A stretch of DNA of 18,581 nt from JAZDCJ01 sp036311985 (GTDB taxonomy: Bacteria; Actinomycetota; Actinomycetes; Actinomycetales; Micrococcaceae): the NCBI RefSeq assembly GCF_036311985.1, contig NZ_JAZDCJ010000008.1. One strand, written 5' to 3'. Under the pieces are notes generated by a model, which was not told the DNA's origin, did not search any database, and worked only from the letters and a program-made list of their open reading frames with translations. The number at the start of each line of letters is the position of its first letter. Positions within the stretch are counted from its first letter, which is position 1. Shown in pieces: positions 1 through 7,099 of this stretch. Position numbers and translations under genes: made by a program.

Positions 1-3
1 AGG

Positions 4-40
4 AAGGGGGATCCCCCCCCGGGCGGGGTTGTTCCCCCTT
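4..40. terminator. Weak hairpin downstream of the VanW gene
   Basis: AAGGGGG (4-10) can pair with CCCCCTT (34-40) around a GC-rich loop. It lies just past the stop codon of the minus-strand VanW-domain gene. No clear T-tract follows on the minus strand, so a terminator role is only possible. The gene on the other side lies outside the window. Confidence 0.3.
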
Positions 41-71
41 CTGGCTTTGCCGCCTCCAGCCGGGACGCCGG

Positions 72-1763
72 CTACGGCTTCTTGCCGCAGACCACCTTGT
101 TCCACGGGCGGTAGGTCCACGTGAGCGTCTCCTTCGGCAGCGTCTTGGCCGCCGAGCTGCGCTCGCGCGTCACCGCGACGGTGAAGCCCTTCTGGCCCCC
201 GGACTCGGGGACGCAGTTCTCGGCCTCGTTGTACGTCGTCGTGGGGTCGGTCAGGTTGTAGTGGTCCGAGGTCGTGGTGCGGACCGTCCACGTCTTGGTG
301 CCCCAGAGGCGCGTGTAGACCCGGCTGTCGCCGACCCAGGCCTGGATCATGACCGCGTGGTCGGTGTTGTTGCGCCACTTCATGTCGATCATGCCCTCCC
401 ACAGCGTGGCCTCCCGGCCGGCGGGGTAGCGGTCGAACCAGCGGCTGTGCGGCTGGTGTTCGACGTCGTCCATTCCGGCGAGGAAGCCGACGTTGAACAT
501 CTGCGTGGAGATCTGGGACAGCCCGCCGCCGACGGCGGTCGACGAGAAGCCGTTCTCGACGACCCCGGATTCGAAGTAGCCGTTCGCTGTGGTGATGGGG
601 CCCAGCGCCCGCTGGAGGGAGAAGGTCTCGCCCGGCATCACGACGACGCCGTTGAGCCTGCGGGCGCCCGCCACGAGGTTCTTGGTCCGCACCGAGTCGT
701 AGGTGGGATAGGGGGTGGAGAACTCGGTGACGATCTCCTTGACCCCGAGCTTCTCGGCGGCGGCCGTGGTCAGCTCGGGCTGGGTCACCTTGAGCTCGAC
801 GGTGGCCGTGCGCTCCGCGGTGCCGGCGGCCTCGAGGACCTTCGCCGCGAGTCCGTCCGTGTCGATCCCGCGGCCGGGGACGGAGGGGACGACGGCGGGG
901 CTGCCGCCGTCGAGGACGATCCTCGCGGCCTTGGCCGTCGAGGCCAGGGCGGGGTTGGCCTCGAGCACGGCCCCGGCGAGCGCGTCGTTGTCCAGCTCCA
1001 GGGTGATCGTGGTGCCGTCGACGCCGAAGGACGCGGCGTCGGCGAGGACTTCCGGCGCGAGCTCCGCCGTGAGGTCCCCGGCGGCCACGGTCACGGGCCC
1101 GGCGACGAGGGGCTCGGCGGCGTCCTGCAGCACGGTGGCGTAGCTCGCGGCCGGGACGAGCGGCTGCGTTTCCCCGGCCGGGAGCGCGAGCGGGGCGGCG
1201 GTGTCGAACCACGACCCGGAGACGGCTGCGACGGCGGCGTCGACGTCGACGCTGCTGCCCGGGACCGGTTCCACGACGACGGGCCGGGCCTCCTCGAAGG
1301 TGATCGAGCCCTCCTCGGGCTCGCGGTCGAGCTGGGCGGCGGCCGATTCGAGCGCGCTACGGAGGGCGTCCTCGTCGACCGTCAGCACCGGATCGACGGC
1401 TCCGCCGCCGGTCAGCCGGTGCCACAGCACCTGGGGGTCGAGGCTGAAGCCGGTCTGCCCGGCGAGCGTGGCGGGGATGTCGAGGCCGAGTCCGGCCCGT
1501 GCGGGCTCGAGCGTGGTGGAGCCGCCGCCCGCGGTGAGTTCGAGGGGGCGTTCCGCGGCGGGGCGCAGCTCCTCTTCGAGGCGGGCCGCGGCGTCGTCGG
1601 AGGAGAGTCCGCCGATCTGGATCCCGTGCACCTCGGTGCCCGCCGGCACCTGGCCGCCGAGCAGCGCCGCGGCCCCGGCGTAGCCGCCGGCCAGCACGAC
1701 GACGGCCACCCCCGAGCCGATGAGCCAGCCCGTGCGGCGGCGCCGTTTCGGATCCTGTGCCAC
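72..1763 (-). CDS. Membrane-anchored VanW-family protein with peptidoglycan-binding-like repeats
   Basis: This is a 563-residue protein of the VanW family, whose members are cell-envelope proteins of unknown biochemical role named after a vancomycin-resistance cluster. A short basic N-terminus (KRRRR) is followed by one hydrophobic segment at about 12-35, so most of the chain should lie outside the membrane. Residues 40-340 hold two similar segments, each with a VPG...D motif near its end, resembling PG_binding_4 repeats. The VanW domain follows at about 345-490 (PGETFSLQRALGP, GGGLSQISTQMFN, WRNNTDHAVMIQ). Two cysteines near the end (about 517 and 559) could form a disulfide. A longer reading frame opens at a GTG at 1805. 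I prefer the GTG at 1763 because GGGGAG lies 6 nt before it and the protein then starts MAQDPKRRRR. The gene lies 139 bp downstream of serB on the same strand. Presence of a VanW domain does not imply vancomycin resistance; a wall-binding or wall-remodelling role is inference. Confidence 0.85.
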   Translation of the reverse strand: MAQDPKRRRRTGWLIGSGVAVVVLAGGYAGAAALLGGQVPAGTEVHGIQIGGLSSDDAAARLEEELRPAAERPLELTAGGGSTTLEPARAGLGLDIPATLAGQTGFSLDPQVLWHRLTGGGAVDPVLTVDEDALRSALESAAAQLDREPEEGSITFEEARPVVVEPVPGSSVDVDAAVAAVSGSWFDTAAPLALPAGETQPLVPAASYATVLQDAAEPLVAGPVTVAAGDLTAELAPEVLADAASFGVDGTTITLELDNDALAGAVLEANPALASTAKAARIVLDGGSPAVVPSVPGRGIDTDGLAAKVLEAAGTAERTATVELKVTQPELTTAAAEKLGVKEIVTEFSTPYPTYDSVRTKNLVAGARRLNGVVVMPGETFSLQRALGPITTANGYFESGVVENGFSSTAVGGGLSQISTQMFNVGFLAGMDDVEHQPHSRWFDRYPAGREATLWEGMIDMKWRNNTDHAVMIQAWVGDSRVYTRLWGTKTWTVRTTTSDHYNLTDPTTTYNEAENCVPESGGQKGFTVAVTRERSSAAKTLPKETLTWTYRPWNKVVCGKKP

Positions 1764-1805
1764 GAAGTTCTCCCCGATTCCCGTAGTCCCGCCCCCGCGG
1801 GGCAC

Positions 1806-1835
1806 GGCGGCCGTGCGGCCGCCCCATCAAGAGTA
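1806..1835 (-). promoter_or_regulatory. Candidate promoter -10 and 5' UTR inverted repeat of the VanW gene
   Basis: On the minus strand a TACTCT box (1835-1830) fits the actinobacterial TAnnnT -10 pattern, but no good -35 is visible. Just downstream, GGCGGCCG and CGGCCGCC (1823-1806) form a perfect inverted repeat with a 2-nt centre inside the predicted 5' UTR. The repeat could also be chance in such GC-rich DNA. Confidence 0.3.
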
Positions 1836-1902
1836 GCGCCGCGCGGGCGGTGGAACGCGCACGCGGGACGCCCGGCGCCCGGGTGTTATGCGATCGTCAT
1901 GA

Positions 1903-2808
1903 CTAAAGCGCGGCGAAGTGCCGTACTGCGTCCAGCCGGGGGAAGTCGATGGCCGCCGGGGCCTCGGCGCGGAGCGCGGGCTTGGCGTTGTAGGCGACGC
2001 CGAGGCCGGCGGCCCGGACCATGTCGAGGTCGTTGGCGCCGTCGCCCACCGCGATCGTGTGCTCCAGGGGGATGCCGAGCCGGGTCGCCCAGCGGCGCAG
2101 GTGGGCCTCCTTCGCGGCCCGGTCGACGACGTCGCCCTCGACGGTTCCGGTGAGCCGGCCGCCCTCGATCCCGAGGTGGTTCGCGGCGGCGAAGTCGAGC
2201 CCGAGCCGGGAGGCGAGCGGCTCGAGGACCTGGATGAACCCGCCAGAGACGACCCCGACGGCGTGGCCGGCCGCGTGGAAGGCCGCGACGAGCTCCTCGG
2301 CGCCGGGGGAGAGCGTGACGGCGGCGCGGACCTGCCCGATCACCGACTCGTCCAGCCCCGCCAGGACGGCGACCCGGGCATGCAGGCTCTGGGCGAAGTC
2401 CAGCTCGCCGCGCATCGCGGCCTCGGTGACCGCGGCGACCTCCGCCTCCTTGCCGGCGTGTGCGGCGAGCATCTCGATGACCTCTTGCTCGATGAGCGTC
2501 GAATCGACGTCCATCACGAGCAGGAGCCGCGGCGCCGCCGCGAGCGCCGCCGGGACGACGGACAGGGACTCGCCCGCCGGCAGGAGCGCCCGGCCCGCGG
2601 CGGCTGCCGCGTGGACCGCCGTCGACGGGGTGCGCGGGGCCGGGACGAGCCGCCAGCCGGCCCCCGCCCCGCCGTCGAGCGCCTCGTGGTGCGTGATCGG
2701 GGCCCCGGCGTCCTCGAGGGCGCCCAGCAGGGCCGCGTCGGGCGAGCCCGCGCCGGCGTCGGCGTCGTTCCCGGGGCGGAGGTGGATCAGCGTCAAGGCG
2801 TTGTGCAT
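1903..2808 (-). CDS. serB: Phosphoserine phosphatase SerB
   Basis: SerB is a cytoplasmic HAD-superfamily phosphatase that hydrolyses O-phospho-L-serine to L-serine, the last step of serine synthesis. The 301-residue product shows all HAD motifs: motif I DVDST at 100-104 (nucleophile D100, acid/base D102), motif II serine in VVSGGF (S188), motif III lysine near K233, and motif IV GDGANDLDM at 255-263. The EQEVIEMLA stretch after motif I is typical of SerB. The first ~95 residues are Ala/Gly-rich and do not clearly match the ACT domain(s) of many actinobacterial SerB proteins, so this region may be a worn-down regulatory domain. The start is the ATG at 2808, with GGGGAG about 9 nt upstream. It is divergent from the ABC ATPase gene across 113 bp, and is followed by the VanW gene. 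Confidence 0.93.
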   Translation of the reverse strand: MHNALTLIHLRPGNDADAGAGSPDAALLGALEDAGAPITHHEALDGGAGAGWRLVPAPRTPSTAVHAAAAAGRALLPAGESLSVVPAALAAAPRLLLVMDVDSTLIEQEVIEMLAAHAGKEAEVAAVTEAAMRGELDFAQSLHARVAVLAGLDESVIGQVRAAVTLSPGAEELVAAFHAAGHAVGVVSGGFIQVLEPLASRLGLDFAAANHLGIEGGRLTGTVEGDVVDRAAKEAHLRRWATRLGIPLEHTIAVGDGANDLDMVRAAGLGVAYNAKPALRAEAPAAIDFPRLDAVRHFAAL

Positions 2809-2908
2809 GGCCCGATTCTCCCCGGACCGGGGTCCGGGCCGCGAATCATGACGGATTCTTCCCGCGCCGCCACGGCGTATCGTTTGGGCCGATCGGCGGG
2901 AACTGGCC

Positions 2909-2921
2909 TAGTGTCTTGTCC
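2909..2921 (+). promoter_or_regulatory. Leaderless promoter of the ABC ATPase operon
   Basis: TAGTGT (2909-2914) is a good actinobacterial -10 box. Exactly 7 nt separate it from the ATG at 2922, so transcription would start at or next to the start codon. A weak TTGGGC (2884-2889) lies 19 nt upstream as a possible -35. No Shine-Dalgarno sequence precedes the ATG, which fits a leaderless mRNA. Confidence 0.5.
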
Positions 2922-3713
2922 ATGACTGAAGTGCTGGGCCTGGCCGACGTTTCCGTGGTGCGCGGACGCAAGAACCTCCTCGACGGCGTGGACTGGCAGG
3001 TCCGCGAGGGCGAGCGCTGGGTGGTCCTCGGGCCGAACGGCGCGGGCAAGACGACCCTGCTGCAGATCGCGGGAGCGCGCATGCACCCCACGCGCGGCCT
3101 CGCCGGCGTGCTGGGGGAGGTCCTCGGCGCCGTCGACGTGTTCGAGCTGCGTCCCCGCATCGGCCTGTCCTCCGCGGCCCTCGCCGCGCAGATCCCCGAG
3201 CAGGAGACGGTCCTGGACGTCGTCGTCACCGCGTCCTACGGCTTCACGGGGCGCTGGCGCGAGGCCTACGAGCAGATGGACGAGCGGCGCGCGTTCCGGC
3301 TCCTGCACGAGTGGGGCATGTCCACGATGATCAACCGCCGCTTCGGCTCCCTGAGCGAGGGCGAGCGCAAGCGCGTCCAGATCGCCCGGGCCCTCATGAC
3401 CGATCCCGAGCTCCTGCTCCTGGATGAGCCCGGCGCCGGGCTCGACCTCGCCGGGCGCGAGGACCTCGTCGCGCGGCTCGGCGAGCTCGCGCGGGACCCG
3501 GAGGCGCCGGCGATGGTCCTGGTCACCCACCACCTCGAGGAGGTCCCGCCGGGCTTCACACACGCACTGCTGCTGCGCGACGGCGGAGTCGTCGCGGCCG
3601 GCGCCCTGGAGGAGACGCTGACGGAGGAGTACCTCTCCGCGGCGTTCGGCCTCCCGCTGACGGTGACGGAGAACGCGGGCCGGTACACGGCCGTCGCGCG
3701 CCGCGACGCCTAG
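2922..3713 (+). CDS. ABC transporter-type ATP-binding protein (YlmA/ModF-like)
   Basis: This 263-residue single nucleotide-binding-domain ATPase has Walker A GPNGAGKT (37-44), signature LSEGERKRVQIARAL (144-158; LSEGE in place of the usual LSGGQ), Walker B LLLLDEP (164-170) and an H-loop histidine in VTHH (H203). Closest family by pattern is the YlmA/ModF-like group of stand-alone ATPases, whose substrate is unknown. No ABC permease or binding protein is encoded nearby. The next gene, a TauE/SafE permease 6 nt downstream, belongs to a secondary-carrier family not known to use ATP. I start at the ATG at 2922 rather than the in-frame TTG at 2916, because the TAGTGT -10 box ends 7 nt before the ATG. 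It leads the operon with the TSUP permease and the RNA methyltransferase. Confidence 0.88.
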   Translation: MTEVLGLADVSVVRGRKNLLDGVDWQVREGERWVVLGPNGAGKTTLLQIAGARMHPTRGLAGVLGEVLGAVDVFELRPRIGLSSAALAAQIPEQETVLDVVVTASYGFTGRWREAYEQMDERRAFRLLHEWGMSTMINRRFGSLSEGERKRVQIARALMTDPELLLLDEPGAGLDLAGREDLVARLGELARDPEAPAMVLVTHHLEEVPPGFTHALLLRDGGVVAAGALEETLTEEYLSAAFGLPLTVTENAGRYTAVARRDA

Positions 3714-3719
3714 CCCGGC

Positions 3720-4520
3720 GTGCTGGAGTTCTGGCGCGAAGCGCTCATCCTCTTCTCCGGCCTGTGGGCCGGAACGATCAACACGATCGTCGGTTCCGGT
3801 TCGCTCGTGACCTTCCCCGTGCTCGTGGCCCTCGGCTACGCGCCGGTCAGCGCGGTCATCTCCAACGCCATGGGGCTCGTGGCCGGCGGCTTCTCCGGGG
3901 CGTGGGGGTACCGCCGCGAGGCCGCGAGCGTCCCGAAGACCCTGCTGAAGCTGCTGCCCGTCTCGCTCCTGGGCGGGCTCGCGGGCGCCTACCTGCTCCT
4001 CCACCTGCCGGAGACGGTGTTCGGCTACGTGGCCCCCGTGCTGATCGTCGTGGCGGTCCTGCTCGTCGCGTTCCAGCCGCGCCTGTCGGCGTGGGCCAGG
4101 AAGCGGCAGGAGGTCGGGCACGTCCCGCCGGATCAGGCCGACGCCCAGAAGCTCCCCCCGGTCCTGTACGTCCTGGTGTTCCTCATCGGCGTCTACGGCG
4201 GCTACTTCACCGCGGCCCAGGGGATCCTGCTCATGGGCGTCCTCGGCGTGCTCTTCCACGGCACGCTCCAGCAGTCCAACGCGATCAAGGTCATCCTGAG
4301 CCTCGTCGTGAACCTCGTCGCCGCGTGCTCGTACCTGATCTTCGCGTTCGACCGCATCCACTGGCCCGTCGTCGCGCTCATCGCCGGCGGTTCGCTCATC
4401 GGCGGCTTCCTGGGCGCGCGGATCGGGCGGCGGCTCTCGCCCGGCGTCCTGCGCGCCGTCATCATCGCCCTCGGCCTCGTGGCGCTCGCGAACATGCTCA
4501 TGAGACTCGTGGCGCCGTGA
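3720..4520 (+). CDS. TauE/SafE (TSUP) family membrane permease
   Basis: This 266-residue integral membrane protein belongs to the TSUP family of predicted sulfite, sulfonate or other small organic anion transporters. It has about eight hydrophobic segments in two similar halves. The N-terminal half carries GTINTIVGSGSLVTFP (18-33) and the C-terminal half the matching GGYFTAAQGILLM (160-172), as expected from internal duplication. A charged loop at about 122-147 (RKRQEVGHVPPDQADAQK) separates the halves. The start is a GTG at 3720, 6 nt after the ATPase stop. It has no Shine-Dalgarno sequence and is probably translated by coupling. The substrate cannot be told from sequence. Confidence 0.87.
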   Translation: MLEFWREALILFSGLWAGTINTIVGSGSLVTFPVLVALGYAPVSAVISNAMGLVAGGFSGAWGYRREAASVPKTLLKLLPVSLLGGLAGAYLLLHLPETVFGYVAPVLIVVAVLLVAFQPRLSAWARKRQEVGHVPPDQADAQKLPPVLYVLVFLIGVYGGYFTAAQGILLMGVLGVLFHGTLQQSNAIKVILSLVVNLVAACSYLIFAFDRIHWPVVALIAGGSLIGGFLGARIGRRLSPGVLRAVIIALGLVALANMLMRLVAP

Positions 4521-5326
4521 CCCTCATCCACCTCGAGGACGCCGCCGATCCGCGCGTCGCTGACTACGTCGCCCTGAGCGACGCGGCCCTGCGCCAGCGC
4601 ACGGACCCCGAGCGCGGGCTCTACATCGCCGAGAGCTCCAAGGTCCTGCGCCGCGCCCTCGCCGCGGGCCACCGGCCGCGCTCCTTCTTCCTGGCCCCGA
4701 AGTGGCTCGACGGGCTCGCGGACGTCCTCGCCGGGCACCCGGACGTGCCAGCGTTCGTGGGCGCCCCGGGCCTGCTCGAGCAGATCACCGGCTTCCACCT
4801 GCACCGCGGGGCCCTCGCGGCCATGCACCGGCCCGGGCCCCGGGAACCGGCGGAGCTGCTGGAGGGGGCGAACCGGGTCGCGATCCTGGAGGACATCGTC
4901 GACCACACGAACCTCGGCGCGATCTTCCGCTCGGCGGCCGCCCTCGGCATCGACGCGGTCCTCGTGAGCCCGCGCTGCGCGGATCCGCTCTACCGGCGCT
5001 CCATCCGGGTCTCCATGGGGGCGGTCTTCCAGGTGCCGTGGGCGCGTCTCGGGAGCTGGGACGAGACGGTCGGGCTGCTGCGCCGGGCCGGGTTCTCCCT
5101 GGCCGCGCTCGAGCTGACGGGGGAATCGGAGGCGGTCGACGCCGTCGCCGCCGAGAACCCCGAGCGGCTGGCCCTGCTGCTGGGCACGGAAGGGGCCGGA
5201 GTCTCGGCGCAGGCCCTCGACGCGGCCGATCGGACCGTGATGATTCCGATGCGAGCCGGCGTCGATTCGCTCAACGTCGCCGCTGCCTCCGCGGTGGCCT
5301 TCTGGGAGCTACGCCACCGCGCATGA
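4517..5326 (+). CDS. TrmH/SpoU-family (SPOUT) RNA 2'-O-methyltransferase
   Basis: This 269-residue enzyme probably transfers a methyl group from S-adenosylmethionine to a ribose 2'-OH in rRNA or tRNA. The N-terminal ~110 residues look like the substrate-binding domain (YIAESSKVLRRAL at 36-48). The SPOUT knot motifs follow: motif 1 DHTNLGAIFR (129-138), motif 2 LLLGTEGAGV (220-229) and motif 3 IPM...DSLNVAAA (243-257). The length suits this family. The start is a GTG at 4517 whose last bases overlap the TGA of the TSUP gene (GTGA), indicating translational coupling. The open frame reaches much further upstream, but that part is a shadow of the TSUP gene. The target nucleotide is unknown. Confidence 0.88.
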   Translation: MTLIHLEDAADPRVADYVALSDAALRQRTDPERGLYIAESSKVLRRALAAGHRPRSFFLAPKWLDGLADVLAGHPDVPAFVGAPGLLEQITGFHLHRGALAAMHRPGPREPAELLEGANRVAILEDIVDHTNLGAIFRSAAALGIDAVLVSPRCADPLYRRSIRVSMGAVFQVPWARLGSWDETVGLLRRAGFSLAALELTGESEAVDAVAAENPERLALLLGTEGAGVSAQALDAADRTVMIPMRAGVDSLNVAAASAVAFWELRHRA

Positions 5327-5366
5327 GCGCACCTGAGGGTTCGCACGAGTGGTGCGGCCCGCCGGC

Positions 5367-5395
5367 TTGGGGCAGCGGGCGGCCTGCGTTATAGT
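5367..5395 (+). promoter_or_regulatory. Sigma-70-like promoter of rpmE2
   Basis: TTGGGG (5367-5372) and TATAGT (5390-5395) are separated by 17 bp, the clearest housekeeping promoter in the window. Transcription would start near 5402, leaving a 5' UTR of about 75 nt before the rpmE2 ATG. Confidence 0.7.
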
Positions 5396-5401
5396 GGAAA
5401 G

Positions 5402-5476
5402 TCGGTTCCGTGCCTCACGGAACATGATCCCGAATGGCCGCTGGCAAAATCCAGGGGCTCGAACAAAGGTTTATTC
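5402..5476 (+). promoter_or_regulatory. Structured 5' leader of rpmE2, candidate L31 ribosomal-protein leader
   Basis: The predicted UTR contains two hairpins. The first is a perfect 8-bp stem, GTTCCGTG (5405-5412) with CACGGAAC (5416-5423), closed by a 3-nt loop. The second pairs 5436-5444 with 5451-5459 (CTGG with CCAG next to the loop, one G-G mismatch, then GGCC with GGCT). AAAGG (5465-5469) is the ribosome binding site. Autoregulatory L31 leaders are described for several bacterial groups, including actinobacteria. Assigning this leader to that class is inference. Confidence 0.5.
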
Positions 5477-5731
5477 ATGAAGGCAAACACCCACCCGCAG
5501 TACGCCCAGATCGTGTTCAACGACCTGGCCTCCGGCGAGAAGTTCCTGACCCGCTCCACCGCGACGAGCAACAAGACCATCGAGTGGGAGGACGGCAACA
5601 CCTACCCGGTCATCGACGTCGAGATCTCCGCCGCGTCGCACCCCTTCTACACGGGCAAGCAGCGCATCATGGACTCCGCCGGCCGCGTGGAGCGCTTCAA
5701 CGCGCGCTTCAAGAACTTCGGCAAGAAGTAG
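5477..5731 (+). CDS. rpmE2: 50S ribosomal protein L31, type B (bL31B)
   Basis: This 84-residue protein of the large ribosomal subunit is the type B form of L31. It matches the family along its whole length: MKANTHPQY at the start, NTYPVIDVEISAASHPFYTG in the middle and RVERFNARF near the end. It has no cysteines, so it lacks the zinc-binding CxxC of type A L31. In several actinobacteria the cysteine-free paralogue is induced by zinc shortage through Zur, but I see no recognisable Zur-box palindrome upstream here. The ATG at 5477 has AAAGG 7 nt before it. The gene forms its own transcription unit, with a strong promoter, structured leader and terminator. Confidence 0.97.
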   Translation: MKANTHPQYAQIVFNDLASGEKFLTRSTATSNKTIEWEDGNTYPVIDVEISAASHPFYTGKQRIMDSAGRVERFNARFKNFGKK

Positions 5732-5762
5732 CCTTCACGACGCGCCGCCGGCGCGCCGACGC

Positions 5763-5785
5763 AAGGGGCCCCGACGGGGCCCCTT
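5763..5785 (+). terminator. Intrinsic terminator after rpmE2
   Basis: AAGGGGCCCC (5763-5772) and GGGGCCCCTT (5776-5785) form a perfect 10-bp stem with a GAC loop, 31 nt after the rpmE2 stop. The tail is only CCGCGTTT, a weak U-tract typical of high-GC actinobacteria. Confidence 0.8.
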
Positions 5786-5821
5786 CCGCGTTTAAGGACC
5801 GCTCCCGACGGCCGGCGTCCC

Positions 5822-5834
5822 TAGAATGGATCCC
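5822..5834 (+). promoter_or_regulatory. Leaderless promoter of the lipoate ligase gene
   Basis: TAGAAT (5822-5827) fits the -10 consensus and ends 7 nt before the ATG at 5835. This implies a leaderless transcript and rules against the in-frame ATG at 5826, which lies inside the -10 box. No clear -35 is seen. Confidence 0.55.
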
Positions 5835-7025
5835 ATGCCCCAGGACCACCACAGCACCGTCCCGAGCCCTTCCCCGCACGACGCCGGAGCCCGGCCCGGG
5901 CACGACGCAGGCCCGGGTGCCGGCCCGGCCGACGGCGCCGCCGCGGCTGATGTCCTGCACCGCGGAGCGTACAAGGTGCCCGGTGGCAAGCTCGTCGCCG
6001 TCGAGCTGCGCACCGGGCCCACCGACGGCGCCGGCCCCGCCATCATCACCGAGGCGAGCGTCAACGGCGACTTCTTCCTCGAACCCGACGAGGCCCTCGA
6101 GGACCTCAACGCCGCGCTGTGCGGCCTTCCTGCCGACGCGCCCCACGCCGAGCTGCGCGACGCCGTGGCCCGGGGGCTGCGGCCCGGAGCGGTGATGACG
6201 GGCTTCGACGCCGCGGCCGTCGCCACGGCAGCCCGGCGCGCCCTCGGCCACGCCACGACGTGGGAGGACCACGCGTGGGAAGTCATCGCCCCGGAACCGC
6301 TGCCCATCGCCGTCAACGTCGCGCTCGACGAGGTCCTCACGCGGGAGGTCGCCGCCGGGACGCGGAACCCGACCCTGCGCCTGTGGGACTGGACCGAGAA
6401 GGCCGTGGTCATCGGGAGCTTCCAGTCCCTGCGCAACGAGGTGGACGCCGAGGCCGCGGAGCGCCATGGGGTGACCGTCGTGCGGCGCATCAGCGGGGGC
6501 GGCGCCATGTTCATGGAGGCCGGCAACTGCATCACCTACTCGCTCTACCTGCCCGCCTCGCTCGTCGACGGGATGTCCTTCGCCGATTCCTACGCCTTCC
6601 TGGACGCGTGGGTCATGGAGGCCCTGGCCGGGCTCGGCGTGCGGGCCTTCTACAAGCCGCTCAACGACATTGCCACCGACGACGGGAAGATCGGCGGCGC
6701 AGCGCAGAAGCGACTGGCCGGGGGCGGGCTGCTGCACCACGTGACCATGAGCTACGACATCGACGCGGACAAGATGACCGAGGTCCTGCGGATCGGCCGG
6801 GAGAAGCTCTCCGACAAGGGGATCGCGAGCGCCAAGAAGCGCGTCGACCCGCTCAAGCGCCACACCGGGCGGAGCCGCGGGGAGATCATCGAGGCGATGA
6901 TGCAGACCTTCACCCGGCGCTACGGTGCGTCCCGGGGCGGCCTGGATGCCGCAACGCTCCACCGGGCCCGGGAGCTCGCGGAGGAGAAGTTCCTCGATCC
7001 GGGCTGGACCTCGCGCGTTCCCTGA
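5835..7025 (+). CDS. lplA: Lipoate-protein ligase (LplA) with N-terminal accessory domain
   Basis: This 396-residue enzyme probably activates lipoate with ATP and attaches it to the lysine of lipoyl domains in 2-oxoacid dehydrogenases and GcvH. After a disordered Ala/Gly/Pro/His-rich N-terminus (1-40), residues ~43-140 resemble the LplB or C-terminal accessory domain of LplA (GGKLVAVELR, NGDFFLEPDEALEDLN). The catalytic domain follows at ~155-375, with RRISGGGAMF (217-226) and DGKIGGAAQKR (283-293), where K285 is the likely lipoate-binding lysine. In E. coli LplA the accessory domain is at the C-terminus, and in some archaea it is a separate protein, so the order here is reversed. The start is the ATG at 5835, chosen from the -10 spacing. 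An octanoyltransferase of the same superfamily is less likely given the accessory domain. The gene is convergent with pepN. Confidence 0.85.
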   Translation: MPQDHHSTVPSPSPHDAGARPGHDAGPGAGPADGAAAADVLHRGAYKVPGGKLVAVELRTGPTDGAGPAIITEASVNGDFFLEPDEALEDLNAALCGLPADAPHAELRDAVARGLRPGAVMTGFDAAAVATAARRALGHATTWEDHAWEVIAPEPLPIAVNVALDEVLTREVAAGTRNPTLRLWDWTEKAVVIGSFQSLRNEVDAEAAERHGVTVVRRISGGGAMFMEAGNCITYSLYLPASLVDGMSFADSYAFLDAWVMEALAGLGVRAFYKPLNDIATDDGKIGGAAQKRLAGGGLLHHVTMSYDIDADKMTEVLRIGREKLSDKGIASAKKRVDPLKRHTGRSRGEIIEAMMQTFTRRYGASRGGLDAATLHRARELAEEKFLDPGWTSRVP

Positions 7026-7047
7026 CCGGGCCGCCATGCTAGGGCCC

Positions 7048-7072
7048 GTGCCGCCGCACGCCGCGGCGGCAC
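7048..7072. terminator. Bidirectional hairpin between lplA and pepN
   Basis: GTGCCGCCGC (7048-7057) and GCGGCGGCAC (7063-7072) form a perfect 10-bp stem with a 5-nt loop. It lies in the 74-bp gap where lplA and pepN converge, so it can serve both genes. No U-tract is present on either side. Confidence 0.6.
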
Positions 7073-7099
7073 CCGCGTCTTCGGTGACGGGCTGCCGGG

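Noticed and set aside
72..1763. Vancomycin resistance determinant
   Set aside because: Only a VanW domain is present, without vanA/B, vanH, vanX or vanRS, and this family is widespread in non-resistant actinobacteria.
2793..4361. A 522-codon minus-strand open frame opposite the ABC ATPase and TSUP genes
   Set aside because: It is highly charged shadow sequence; the plus-strand genes are strongly supported.
3764..4516. An N-terminal extension of the SPOUT methyltransferase
   Set aside because: This part overlaps the TSUP gene in another frame and is Arg/Pro-rich; the GTG at 4517 gives the normal family length.
5396..5476. A Zur operator upstream of rpmE2
   Set aside because: No AT-rich Zur-type palindrome is visible; the only clear dyad is GC-containing and lies downstream of the predicted transcription start, so an RNA hairpin fits better.
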